From NCBI GenBank assembly GCA_963664605.1, contig OY761536.1, positions 1,240,001-1,304,000 of the forward strand: DNA of 64,000 nt. Direction: 5' to 3'. The DNA comes from JAHOYW01 sp963664605. Its GTDB lineage: Bacteria > Verrucomicrobiota > Lentisphaeria > Victivallales > Victivallaceae. The position numbers were made by a program, and so were the translations under genes. The stretch's first letter is position 1. Every line of letters starts with the position of its first letter. This document shows positions 53,137-61,830 of the stretch, piece by piece. Under the pieces are notes generated by a model. The model was given only the letters and a program-made list of their open reading frames with translations, ran no database searches and was not told where the DNA came from.

Positions 53137-54981
53137 ATGAAAAAATGGATTGTTTACGTAGTGACGGCTCTAGTTCTTGTCGCTCTCGGTATCGTTATCG
53201 GAATATCCTTCCAGCATAAGGATAAGTCGCGTTTAAAAGAAATAGTTGCGAAAAAGCAGATGTGGACCTGCTCAATGCATTCGTCAATCATGTTGCCAGC
53301 CCCCGGAAAATGTCCGATATGCCATATGGCATTAATTAAAGCCGGACAATCAAAGAGCAATTCAAGTCGGAATGTGGTGAAATTACCTGAACACGCGGTA
53401 AAGATGCTTCAGGTTCAAACCTCCGTTGTTAAACGCAGAGAAATAAAATTTTCATTGCCTCTGGTGGGAAATATCGAGTATGATGAAACCAGAACCGCAA
53501 TGATTTCGGCTCATTTTAACGGCCGTGTCAGGAAGCTTTATTTGAATTATATCGGCGCACCGGTTAAAAAAGGCCAGGCCATAGCTTTATTTTTCAGTTC
53601 AGATATAATTCTGCTTCAAAGAGAATTGCAGATCGCTATACGTGACTACGAAAAGGCTTTAAAAGGGAATAATAGTGCCAAAATCGAGGCTGCTAAACAC
53701 GCTGTACTGGCGGTGAAAGCAAAGATCGAATCATGGAAACTTGACCCGGCGCAAATGGCAAAACAGATCAATCAGGAAGGAACTACTCCAGTTATGTCCT
53801 TCCCCGCTCCGATTTCCGGAGTGGTGACTGGAAAAAATATTGTTGAGGGACAGTATTTTAAACGTGGCGATAAGTTGATGAGCATTGCTGATACTTCAGT
53901 GATGTGGGCTGTGATGGATGCCTATGAAACTGATTTGCCGTGGATAAGATACGGTCAGCCGGTTGAGATAAGAACAGAAGCGATCCCCGGGCAGGTATTC
54001 AGGGGCATGATAGCCTATATTGCTCCTGAGGTCAATAAAAATACCAGAACTGTCAGGATTCGAGCCAATGTCCCGAACCCCGGAGGGCAGCTTCGCTCCG
54101 GAATGTTCATTAAAGCGGAGGTGCAGGTTGAAGTCGGAGCCGGAGGAAAACCGGTTTTGAGTTCACTCGCGGGTAAATGGATAAGTCCGATGCACCCGGA
54201 AATAATCAAAGACAAGCCGGGGAACTGTGATGTTTGCGGGATGCCGCTGGTTCCTGTATCGAGCCTCGTGGGACCAATCTCCGGAAAAGATGATAAACTG
54301 CCACTGATTATTCCTGACTCGGCAGTCATGTTTACCGGAAAACGTTCGCTGGTGTATCTTGAGATTGGAAAAGGGACTTACGTGCCGCGTGAAATAACTC
54401 TGGGGCCGCGTGCCGGCAGTTATTATATAGTAGAATCCGGTTTGAAATCCGGAGATAAAATAGTAACGCATGGAAATTTCCAAATCGACAGTACGGCTCA
54501 GATCAACCATACTGAAAGCATGATGAATCCACAGCCGGAGAAACAGCAGGAACGGTTTAAGCATTATCTTGTTAACAAAGCGGCGATGCAACGTTATTTC
54601 CGGATTTGGCGGGGGTTGGCGTCCGATGACCTATCGGACACGAAGAATGGAGCGAAACAATTGCTTGCGGAAGTCCGTAACGATCCTGCGCTTAAAATGA
54701 TTGCCGCTCGTATAGAAGCAGCCAAAGATATTTCCATCGCCAGAGCTGATTTCAGGACTTTATCTGCTGAAATATATAAACGTCTTAAACACAATGGCGG
54801 TATTGAACAAGCTGTTTATCAACTGAGATGCCCTATGGCATTTAATAACCAGGGGGCTTTCTGGCTACAGGATAACAAAGACACCCTTAATCCATATTTT
54901 GGCAAAGCAATGCTTCGCTGCGGCGGAGTAATCAGTACAATCGCCCCGAAGCAAAAGGCAAAGAGAAAACATGGAAAATAA
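53137..54981 (+). CDS. cusB: CusB-like RND periplasmic adaptor with two metal-binding modules
   Basis: Membrane-fusion protein linking an RND pump to an outer-membrane channel. An N-terminal anchor is followed by a heavy-metal-binding module WTCSMHSSIMLPAPGKCPICHM (residues 43-64). Then come the barrel-sandwich and helical hairpin domains (RVRKLYLNYIGAPVKKGQAI and the matching half), and a second metal module ISPMHPEI...GNCDVCGMPLVP at about 349-375. The C-terminus has a DUF3347-like helical domain. Two such modules in one adaptor are not usual. At 614 residues it is longer than CusB (407). It overlaps cusA by 11 bp. Confidence 0.92.
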   Translation: MKKWIVYVVTALVLVALGIVIGISFQHKDKSRLKEIVAKKQMWTCSMHSSIMLPAPGKCPICHMALIKAGQSKSNSSRNVVKLPEHAVKMLQVQTSVVKRREIKFSLPLVGNIEYDETRTAMISAHFNGRVRKLYLNYIGAPVKKGQAIALFFSSDIILLQRELQIAIRDYEKALKGNNSAKIEAAKHAVLAVKAKIESWKLDPAQMAKQINQEGTTPVMSFPAPISGVVTGKNIVEGQYFKRGDKLMSIADTSVMWAVMDAYETDLPWIRYGQPVEIRTEAIPGQVFRGMIAYIAPEVNKNTRTVRIRANVPNPGGQLRSGMFIKAEVQVEVGAGGKPVLSSLAGKWISPMHPEIIKDKPGNCDVCGMPLVPVSSLVGPISGKDDKLPLIIPDSAVMFTGKRSLVYLEIGKGTYVPREITLGPRAGSYYIVESGLKSGDKIVTHGNFQIDSTAQINHTESMMNPQPEKQQERFKHYLVNKAAMQRYFRIWRGLASDDLSDTKNGAKQLLAEVRNDPALKMIAARIEAAKDISIARADFRTLSAEIYKRLKHNGGIEQAVYQLRCPMAFNNQGAFWLQDNKDTLNPYFGKAMLRCGGVISTIAPKQKAKRKHGK

Positions 54982-57900
54982 TCAGCAGAAAACTTCTGCC
55001 TGCGGCTTTTTCGGGCATCTTATAAGTTTAGTATTGGCGAATAAGCTTATTACTGTTTTGATATTTATTTTACTGCTGTGTATGGGGGTTGCCTTTGCTC
55101 CATTTGACTGGGATACTAAAATATTGCCACGTTACCCGGTTCCGGTTGATGCTTTGCCGGACATCAGCGAAAATCAGCAGATTGTTTTTACCAAGTGGAC
55201 AGGACGTTCACCACAGGATATTGAAGACCAGATAAGCTATCCTTTGACTTCTGTCCTTATGGGGCTTCCCGGAGTTAAAACGGTTCGGACAGTATCAATG
55301 TTCGGTTTTTCCTCAATATATGTGATATTCGAAGATGATATAGATTTCTACTGGGCGAGAACAAGGATACTGGAGCGTTTGGGTTCTCTGCCTCCCAACA
55401 CCCTGCCGGATGGTGTTACGCCGGTACTTGGCCCGGATTCGACCGCATTGGGGCAGGTTTACTGGTATACGCTGGAAGGCTATGACAGTTGCGGGAAAGC
55501 TGCCGGAGGCTGGGATTTGAGCGAACTGCGTTCTATTCAGGATTGGACGGTGCGTTATGCTTTGTTATCAGTATCCGGTGTTAGTGAAGTTGCTTCAATA
55601 GGCGGTTTTGTCCGGGAATATCAGGTCAATATTGATCCTGACGCTTTGCGGCATTATCGTCTCAGCCTGGAAGATGTCTTCAAGGCTATATCCATGGCAA
55701 ATCGTGAAACCGGAGCGCAAACCATGGAAATTAATCGAGTAGAGTATGTGATTCGGGCTCTTGGTTATATCCGTAATATCAAAGACATAGAAAAATGCGT
55801 CATAAGCGAACGGGATGGAGTTCCGGTTTATATCAGTAATGTGGGGAAAGTAAGTATAGGTCCGGCGCCGCGCCGTGGTTTGCTGGATAAATCCGGCGCT
55901 GGTGCTGTTGGCGGAGTGGTGGTTGTACGTTTCGACGCTAATCCCCTGACGACAATTAAGAATGTCAAAAGTAAAATAGCTGAGATAAATAAATCCCTGC
56001 CGCAAAAGAAACTTGCGGACGAAACTGTCAGTAAGGTCAGGATTGTTCCATTTTATGACCGGTCCGGTCTGATAAATGAAACCCTCGGTACTCTTGACAA
56101 GGCCCTTTATGCAGAAATCCTGATTACGATAATAGTCATTCTTCTTATGTTGCGGAATTTCCGTACATCGATAATAATTGCTTCCATGTTGCCGGGCGCG
56201 ATACTTTTATGCTTTGTTTTTATGAAAATTATTGGTATCAGCGCTAATATTGTGGCGCTGGCAGGGATTGCCATAGCTATTGGAGCGGTGGTCGATGTAG
56301 GGATTGTCATGTGTGAGAACGTTCTCCGCCGTCTGGCGGAAAACGAAAATAAACTTTCTTCCGGAATTATAGTTCGTCAGGCGCTTACTGAAGTTGCCGG
56401 ACCGGTTTCGACCGCGGTATTGACGACTGTGATCTCATTCCTGCCGATATTCTTCCTGCAGTATACAGAAGGAAAATTATTCAGGCCGCTGGCGTGGACC
56501 AAGACTATTACCTTAAGCTGTTCATTGATTCTGGGACTGACTCTTCTGCCGGTTTTATTGTCTTTTGCCGTCAAATGGTTTAAAAAATCTGAAGTAATAT
56601 CAAAACGCAAGATGATTCAGATATTGTTATGCGGCGCGGTCGCCTTGTTTGTGATGCTCAAACTGAACAGCGAGTGGCTGCCTGCCGGAACTGGACAGCC
56701 GCTTTTGAAAAACTTTTTGTTCACCGCGTTCCCAATATTCACTTTGCTGGGATTTTACGCTCTGTTCAGCAGATATTACCCGTCAATATTAAAGTTTGCT
56801 TTGCGCAATAAACTGATTTTTCTTATTGTCCCAATAGTGATTTTGACATGGGGGCTTCTGGCCTGGCTTGGAATAGGTCCAGCTTTGCAAATCATGCCGA
56901 AGCCGTTTCGTGAATCAAAAACCGCTATGAAGCTGCGGAATATTTTCCCTGGACTTGGCAGGGAGTTTATGCCCGCTTTGGATGAAGGCTCTTTTATGCT
57001 GATGCCGACAACCATGCCGCATGCCTCAATATCCGAAGTGGCGGATATATTGAAGATGCAGGATATTAACATCAGCGCGATACCGGAAGTTGAAAGTTCT
57101 GTCGGTAAAGCCGGACGGGCTGATACTGCCCTTGATCCGGCTCCGCTTTCCATGATCGAGACCGTAATCAATTATCACAAAAAATTCCTGCAGGATAAAT
57201 ACGGCAGCATTCTGCGTTTTAAATTTGATGCGGACGCGGTGGATCTGTTCCGGGATAAATATGGTAAAGCGCTTCCCGCTCCCGATGGTAAAAACTATAA
57301 AGTCCAGGGAAAATTTATCCGTGATAATAAAGGAGAACTGATTGAAGACAGCAGCGGTATGCCGTTCAGACAATGGCGTCCGGCTTTGGATGAAAAACTT
57401 AATCCCGGACGAGCACCGTTTAAGGGCATAAATACTCCTGACGACATTTGGAAGCTGATCGAGAAAGCCGCCGCGATCCCGGGAGTTACCGGTTCTCCCC
57501 GGCTCCAGCCGATTGAAACCAGAATCGTCATGCTGCAAAGCGGTATGCGGGCGGCGATGGGGGTGAAAATTACCGGGCCTGACTTGAACAGCATTGAGAA
57601 AGACGCGTTTAAAATTGAAAAACTTCTTAAAGAAGTATCAGAAATCGATCCGGCTACGGTTGTTGCCGACCAAATTGTCGGTAAACCCTATCTGGAAATA
57701 GAAATCGACCGGACCGCAGTAGCGCGCTATGGCATAAAGATAGAAGATGTTCATGATGTTCTGGAAATCGCGGTCGGCGGCAAGCAGATTGAAAAAGTGG
57801 TCAAAGGCCGTGAGCGTTTTCCGTTGCGGATTCGTTATCTGCGTGAACTGCGCGACAACTATCAGGCATTATCGTCCTTGCTGATTGCTGTTCCAGGCGG

Positions 57901-58738
57901 AGCCAGGGTGCCTTTGAAACAATTTGCCAAGGTGCATTACCGGCGTGGTCCGCAGAGTATCAAGAGTGAAGACGCTTTCCTGACAGGATATGTATTTTTT
58001 GACGGTAAAGATGGACTGCCGGAAACCGATGTTGTGGAAGCCGCGGACAAATATTTGAATGAACAAATTGAAAACGGCCGTTTGAAATTGACTAAAGGTA
58101 CTTCTTTTCGTTTTGCCGGGAATTATGAGAACCAATTGCGGGCAACAGCTCGTTTATGTGTGATTATTCCGGTTGTTTTAATATTGATTTTTATTATTCT
58201 CTATTTGCAGTTCAAGTCTGTTCTTATGACCGTATTTGTGTTTTCCGGTGTCGCCCTGACCTGGGCTGGCGGATTTGTTACTTTGTGGTTTTTTAATCAG
58301 GACTGGTTCCTGAATTTCGACATATGGGATGTTTCCATCAGAAATTACCTCGGTATTCATCCGGTGAATATGAGCGTTGCGGTTTGGGTTGGATTTTTGG
58401 CTTTATTCGGGATCGCCACCGACGACGGCGTGGTTATGGCTTCATATATTGATGAAAATATCAAGGAAAATAATCCCGACTCAAAAGAAAAAATACGTCA
58501 GAACGTGGTCGAGTCCGGTAAGCGGCGTTTGAAGGCCTGTTTGATGACTACTGCTACAACCATTCTGGCATTATTGCCGGTACTCACCTCCAAGGGCAGC
58601 GGCGCTGACTTGATGATTCCGATGGCTATACCGGTTTTTGGCGGTATGCTCTTCGAAATAATCACTGTTGTTTCTGTTCCTGTGTTCTGTTCTATCAGGT
58701 ATGAATTTCTTTTACGGTTTAAAAAGAAAAAAAATTGA
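54971..58738 (+). CDS. cusA: CusA/CzcA-type heavy-metal RND efflux pump
   Basis: Inner-membrane proton-driven pump for Cu/Ag or other divalent metals. The 1255 residues (E. coli CusA 1047) comprise 12 membrane helices. The proton relay segment GAVVDVGIVMCEN has its Asp and Glu, ALDEGSFMLMPTTMP lies in the periplasmic cleft, and GIATDDGVVMASYI is near the end. The extra length lies mostly in the second periplasmic loop (about 770-850) and an insertion in the middle membrane region. No outer-membrane factor gene follows, so an unlinked TolC-type protein must serve. The metal is not certain, since cleft Met residues cannot be aligned safely by eye. Confidence 0.95.
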   Translation: MENNQQKTSACGFFGHLISLVLANKLITVLIFILLLCMGVAFAPFDWDTKILPRYPVPVDALPDISENQQIVFTKWTGRSPQDIEDQISYPLTSVLMGLPGVKTVRTVSMFGFSSIYVIFEDDIDFYWARTRILERLGSLPPNTLPDGVTPVLGPDSTALGQVYWYTLEGYDSCGKAAGGWDLSELRSIQDWTVRYALLSVSGVSEVASIGGFVREYQVNIDPDALRHYRLSLEDVFKAISMANRETGAQTMEINRVEYVIRALGYIRNIKDIEKCVISERDGVPVYISNVGKVSIGPAPRRGLLDKSGAGAVGGVVVVRFDANPLTTIKNVKSKIAEINKSLPQKKLADETVSKVRIVPFYDRSGLINETLGTLDKALYAEILITIIVILLMLRNFRTSIIIASMLPGAILLCFVFMKIIGISANIVALAGIAIAIGAVVDVGIVMCENVLRRLAENENKLSSGIIVRQALTEVAGPVSTAVLTTVISFLPIFFLQYTEGKLFRPLAWTKTITLSCSLILGLTLLPVLLSFAVKWFKKSEVISKRKMIQILLCGAVALFVMLKLNSEWLPAGTGQPLLKNFLFTAFPIFTLLGFYALFSRYYPSILKFALRNKLIFLIVPIVILTWGLLAWLGIGPALQIMPKPFRESKTAMKLRNIFPGLGREFMPALDEGSFMLMPTTMPHASISEVADILKMQDINISAIPEVESSVGKAGRADTALDPAPLSMIETVINYHKKFLQDKYGSILRFKFDADAVDLFRDKYGKALPAPDGKNYKVQGKFIRDNKGELIEDSSGMPFRQWRPALDEKLNPGRAPFKGINTPDDIWKLIEKAAAIPGVTGSPRLQPIETRIVMLQSGMRAAMGVKITGPDLNSIEKDAFKIEKLLKEVSEIDPATVVADQIVGKPYLEIEIDRTAVARYGIKIEDVHDVLEIAVGGKQIEKVVKGRERFPLRIRYLRELRDNYQALSSLLIAVPGGARVPLKQFAKVHYRRGPQSIKSEDAFLTGYVFFDGKDGLPETDVVEAADKYLNEQIENGRLKLTKGTSFRFAGNYENQLRATARLCVIIPVVLILIFIILYLQFKSVLMTVFVFSGVALTWAGGFVTLWFFNQDWFLNFDIWDVSIRNYLGIHPVNMSVAVWVGFLALFGIATDDGVVMASYIDENIKENNPDSKEKIRQNVVESGKRRLKACLMTTATTILALLPVLTSKGSGADLMIPMAIPVFGGMLFEIITVVSVPVFCSIRYEFLLRFKKKKN

Positions 58739-58821
58739 GTTCAACAACTTGCTTTTTGAACTAATTGTTGCTACTTTATTTTCAAATAAATAAGTTATTT
58801 TTTTATAAAGGAGATTAGTGG

Positions 58822-59529
58822 ATGTTCAAAGGTAAAAAGTTTATCATATTTTTATCAGCGGTTTTAATGGGAATTACATTATGCCATGCGGCGAAAGAGG
58901 AAGTTAAGATGGTAAAGGGGCTGGTTGACGAACCGGATGTCGTAAAATCATCCTGGTTTGGACTTGGATTTTATACTCCTTTGCAATTAGCGGATAAAGA
59001 TACTGAAATACGAGTGGCCCGTCTTTCTTTGATCTACACATATAATAAGGCAGTCAATGGTTTTGATTGCGGTTTGATTTGTTATTCAGGCAATTCCAAC
59101 GGTCTGCAGGTTGCCTGGTCGAACCATACGGACGGCATTATGAACGGTTTGACCGTGGGGCTTTTCAATATTGCGGAAGTTGAGATGAACGGTTTGCAGA
59201 TAGGTATTTATAACCGCGGCGGTTCTGACAGTGAAGACAACATAGCCAGCAAAAAAGCTCATTCCTCCGGAGCTCAGTGGGGCTGGGCGAATTGCGCTGA
59301 CGCTATTTTTGCCGGGTTCCAGTTTGGTATTACTAATGTTTCGACTACACTTTTCCAGGGGTTGCAGATTGGCGCGGTGAATATTGCCAAAAAGCCCGAC
59401 AAAGCCTTTGATGAGTTCCAATCTGAGAGATTCAAAAGAAACAAAGGCAAAAACGAATGTCTGCAGATAGGCTTGATAAATTTCAATCCCAACGGCTTTC
59501 TTCCCGTGTGCCTCTTCGTGAACTTCTAA
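58822..59529 (+). CDS. Exported protein with LA_2272-type surface repeats
   Basis: A signal peptide (about 1-22) precedes repeats of the form 'NGLQVA', 'NGLTVGLFN', 'NGLQIGIYN', 'AGFQFGITN', 'QGLQIGAVN', 'ECLQIGLIN'. This pattern is characteristic of the LA_2272/LA_2273 surface-repeat family of Leptospira and other bacteria. It likely forms a beta-sheet surface in the outer membrane or on it. AAGGAG precedes the start. It lies 83 bp after cusA, with AT-rich intervening DNA, so linkage to metal efflux is possible but unproven. 235 residues. Confidence 0.78.
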   Translation: MFKGKKFIIFLSAVLMGITLCHAAKEEVKMVKGLVDEPDVVKSSWFGLGFYTPLQLADKDTEIRVARLSLIYTYNKAVNGFDCGLICYSGNSNGLQVAWSNHTDGIMNGLTVGLFNIAEVEMNGLQIGIYNRGGSDSEDNIASKKAHSSGAQWGWANCADAIFAGFQFGITNVSTTLFQGLQIGAVNIAKKPDKAFDEFQSERFKRNKGKNECLQIGLINFNPNGFLPVCLFVNF

Positions 59530-59546
59530 AGGAAAAATAAAAAAAA

Positions 59547-59580
59547 TTAAAAAAAGGGCAGATGCAACGCCTTTTTTTAA
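59547..59580. terminator. Bidirectional terminator shared by two convergent genes
   Basis: TTAAAAAAAGG (59547-59557) pairs with CCTTTTTTTAA (59570-59580), an 11-bp stem with a 12-nt loop. A and T tracts on both sides let it terminate the surface-repeat gene on the plus strand and galK on the minus strand. It overlaps the galK stop codon. Confidence 0.85.
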
Positions 59581-60737
59581 TTTATTTTTTCCGCGCTTGC
59601 GCCTTCGCCGATGGCGCATTTGATGATTTGCGGCTCGTTTCCAGTTTGGAGCTTGAAAGCTGTTGAGAGCCGTTTGGCGTAGGTGTCAGCTTGAGCTTCT
59701 TCGACCAGATGAATCGAGATACCGCCAAAACCACCACCGCTTAAACGCGCACCCAGGCAGCCTGGGATGGATTTTGCCAGTTCCACAAGATAATCAAGAC
59801 GTTTAGTGCTGTTTTCAAAATTTACCCTTGAGCTCTCATGAGAATCAAAAAGCAGTTGTCCAAAAGCTTTGACATCACCTTTTTCCAGATATTCCACTCC
59901 CTGTATTACGCGCTCGCATTCCCCTACAATGTGTTTGGCATGGAGATATTCACGATGACTTAAGAGTTCTCTGTTTGCTTCAAGGTGTTCCATGGATACG
60001 TCCCGCAAAGCTTTGATAGAGTTATCCGCTGCATGCAGTTTGGCGGCGGCGCTTTCACAGTCTTTACGGCGGACGTTGTATTCGGAATCCACCAAATCAT
60101 GTTTTTCCATTGAATTAGCAACGACAAAAACATAGCCGGGAGGAAGTTTAACGGTTTTGACGACTTTATTGATGCGAAAGTCGGACATGATAAGCGAATC
60201 TTTTTTGCCGTAAATCGAACTGAATTGATCTAACAGGCCGGTTGAAACCCCGAGATAATTATTTTCTACTCCCTGACCTATTTTAGCCCATTCGGTTTTG
60301 TCGAGTTCGATATTGAATATTTCTTTAAGGGCAAAACAGAAGCCCACTTCCATTGCGGCGGAACTGCTCATCCCGGCGGACAGGGGTACTGTGCTGTTCA
60401 TGACAACATCAACGCCGTTAACAGAAATACCGCGCTTATTCATTTCCCAGATAACGCCTTTCAGGTAATTTACCCATTCTCCCGGAGTTGGATTGTCCAG
60501 GTTGTCAATAGTAAATGAGGCTTCACCATCGTATTTGTAATCTTTAATACGGCAAAGATTTTTATCTTTTGCCGGAGCGGCGGTAAATGATGTGTGTTGT
60601 TCCACCGCACAACTTAATACGACGCCATCGTTATAGTCAGTATGGTTGCCTAATATTTCCAGACGTCCGGGAGCTTGTGCGGTCACGGCTGGTTTGCGGT
60701 CAAAGAATTGTTGAAAAATTTCTGTTTTCTGGGGCAT
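59577..60737 (-). CDS. galK: Galactokinase
   Basis: GalK phosphorylates galactose to galactose-1-phosphate. The 386-residue GHMP kinase has the substrate motif APGRLEILGNHTDYNDG, the phosphate loop PLSAGMSSSAAMEVG, and motif 3 GARLSGGGFGG. GRLEILGNHTDY differs slightly from the usual GRVNLIGEHTDY, Glu to Asn at the metal-proximal position. The substrate could thus be another sugar such as N-acetylgalactosamine; galactose is the default. It follows the mutarotase gene by 3 bp. An AraC regulator is divergent. Confidence 0.88.
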   Translation of the reverse strand: MPQKTEIFQQFFDRKPAVTAQAPGRLEILGNHTDYNDGVVLSCAVEQHTSFTAAPAKDKNLCRIKDYKYDGEASFTIDNLDNPTPGEWVNYLKGVIWEMNKRGISVNGVDVVMNSTVPLSAGMSSSAAMEVGFCFALKEIFNIELDKTEWAKIGQGVENNYLGVSTGLLDQFSSIYGKKDSLIMSDFRINKVVKTVKLPPGYVFVVANSMEKHDLVDSEYNVRRKDCESAAAKLHAADNSIKALRDVSMEHLEANRELLSHREYLHAKHIVGECERVIQGVEYLEKGDVKAFGQLLFDSHESSRVNFENSTKRLDYLVELAKSIPGCLGARLSGGGFGGISIHLVEEAQADTYAKRLSTAFKLQTGNEPQIIKCAIGEGASAEKIN

Positions 60738-60740
60738 AGC

Positions 60741-61643
60741 TCAACCTTCTGTTTCAGATTCTATAATAACTTGCAGGGTATGGCATTCTCCGGGTGCTAA
60801 AGTCCGGGCGTCAGTTTCTGCGTTTGTGGTTTCGACACAGACCATTCCATGATATTCAGTATCGCCGAAATCAGGCATGCGTTGAGCTTTTGCGTCCCAC
60901 GGATTCCAGACCACAGTCGAACGGCTTCCGGTTTTGCTTATTTTTATTTTGCGTTTAAAGCCCGGGTCGTCAATAACGCATGTATCTTCAGTATCAAGAT
61001 AAACTAAGTCAGTTTCTGCGTCAAATGTGATTTCTCCTGCCTGAATATGTCTGGTATCGTTCAAAGTGTCAATAAAAGCCTTGCCGTCCAGTCCGCTTAT
61101 CTTTATGTTGGAAATATCGCTGATATTGAAATAGCTGTGTAGAGCCGCGCTGTATGATAAACTTTCGCTGCCGGTGTTGTCAATAATCAAAGCAGCGGAC
61201 AGTTTATTGCTGACTTCAACTCGTAATTTTACCAGGAAATCGTTAGTTTCAAATTTGTCAGGGATCAATCCGGGTGTCAAAGCCAGCTCAATGAAAGTTG
61301 CTCCATTATCACAACTGCCGCTGGCGACTGGCTCCCAGACAAAGAGTCTTGCAAAACCGTGAGAAGGCATATTGGAGTCACAAGGGTGTCCTCCAAACCA
61401 CGGCCAGCATATCGGAATACCGCCGCGAACAGGTTTTCCAGCTTCGAAGTAGCTCTTTTTGCTCATCCATAGAACAGCTTCCTGTCCTTTTGGGATAAAG
61501 TTCATTAAATGTGCGCCGTGCAAAGCGATATCAGCTTTGCCCATTGGATTATTCAGTTCTGCGCAGACTAGGCCGTGCGGCTCCGTATAAAAACGGATTT
61601 CGGAACTGCCGAATTCATTATTGAGTTCCTGAACAGTTATCAT
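60741..61643 (-). CDS. D-hexose-6-phosphate mutarotase (YeaD-type aldose-1-epimerase family)
   Basis: 300-residue galactose-mutarotase-fold protein with the YeaD pattern: ALHGAHLMNFIPKGQEAVLWMS, RGGIPICWPWFGGHPCDSNMPSHGFAR and YHGMVCVETTNA. Members interconvert anomers of glucose-6-phosphate-type sugars, using His and Glu. It is the first gene of a two-gene unit with galK, divergent from an AraC regulator. Whether it acts on free or phosphorylated hexose is unclear. GTG/TTG alternatives were not needed; the ATG at 61641-61643 is the start. Confidence 0.9.
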   Translation of the reverse strand: MITVQELNNEFGSSEIRFYTEPHGLVCAELNNPMGKADIALHGAHLMNFIPKGQEAVLWMSKKSYFEAGKPVRGGIPICWPWFGGHPCDSNMPSHGFARLFVWEPVASGSCDNGATFIELALTPGLIPDKFETNDFLVKLRVEVSNKLSAALIIDNTGSESLSYSAALHSYFNISDISNIKISGLDGKAFIDTLNDTRHIQAGEITFDAETDLVYLDTEDTCVIDDPGFKRKIKISKTGSRSTVVWNPWDAKAQRMPDFGDTEYHGMVCVETTNAETDARTLAPGECHTLQVIIESETEG

Positions 61644-61786
61644 TATATATACCTGTGATTAAATTCATAGCTTGAAAGATAAAATCTAAGTGATTTTATG
61701 GAAAAAGCAAAGATTATAGGAAATTCTTTAGTTTTTTTTGTTTTCTATGCTAATAATAACTATTGTAAAATTCTATTTTTCAATAG

Positions 61787-61814
61787 AGTTTTAAGGGTTA
61801 AGTTTTAAGGGTTA
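61787..61814. repeat. Two exact 14-bp tandem copies upstream of the AraC gene
   Basis: AGTTTTAAGGGTTA occurs at 61787-61800 and immediately again at 61801-61814. The second copy lies about 17 nt before the ATG, with AAGGG near the ribosome-binding position. A 6-bp inverted repeat CTATTG/CAATAG (61760-61786) lies just upstream. These may be regulator half-sites or a recent duplication. Confidence 0.6.
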
Positions 61815-61830
61815 AGAGAATATAATTATC

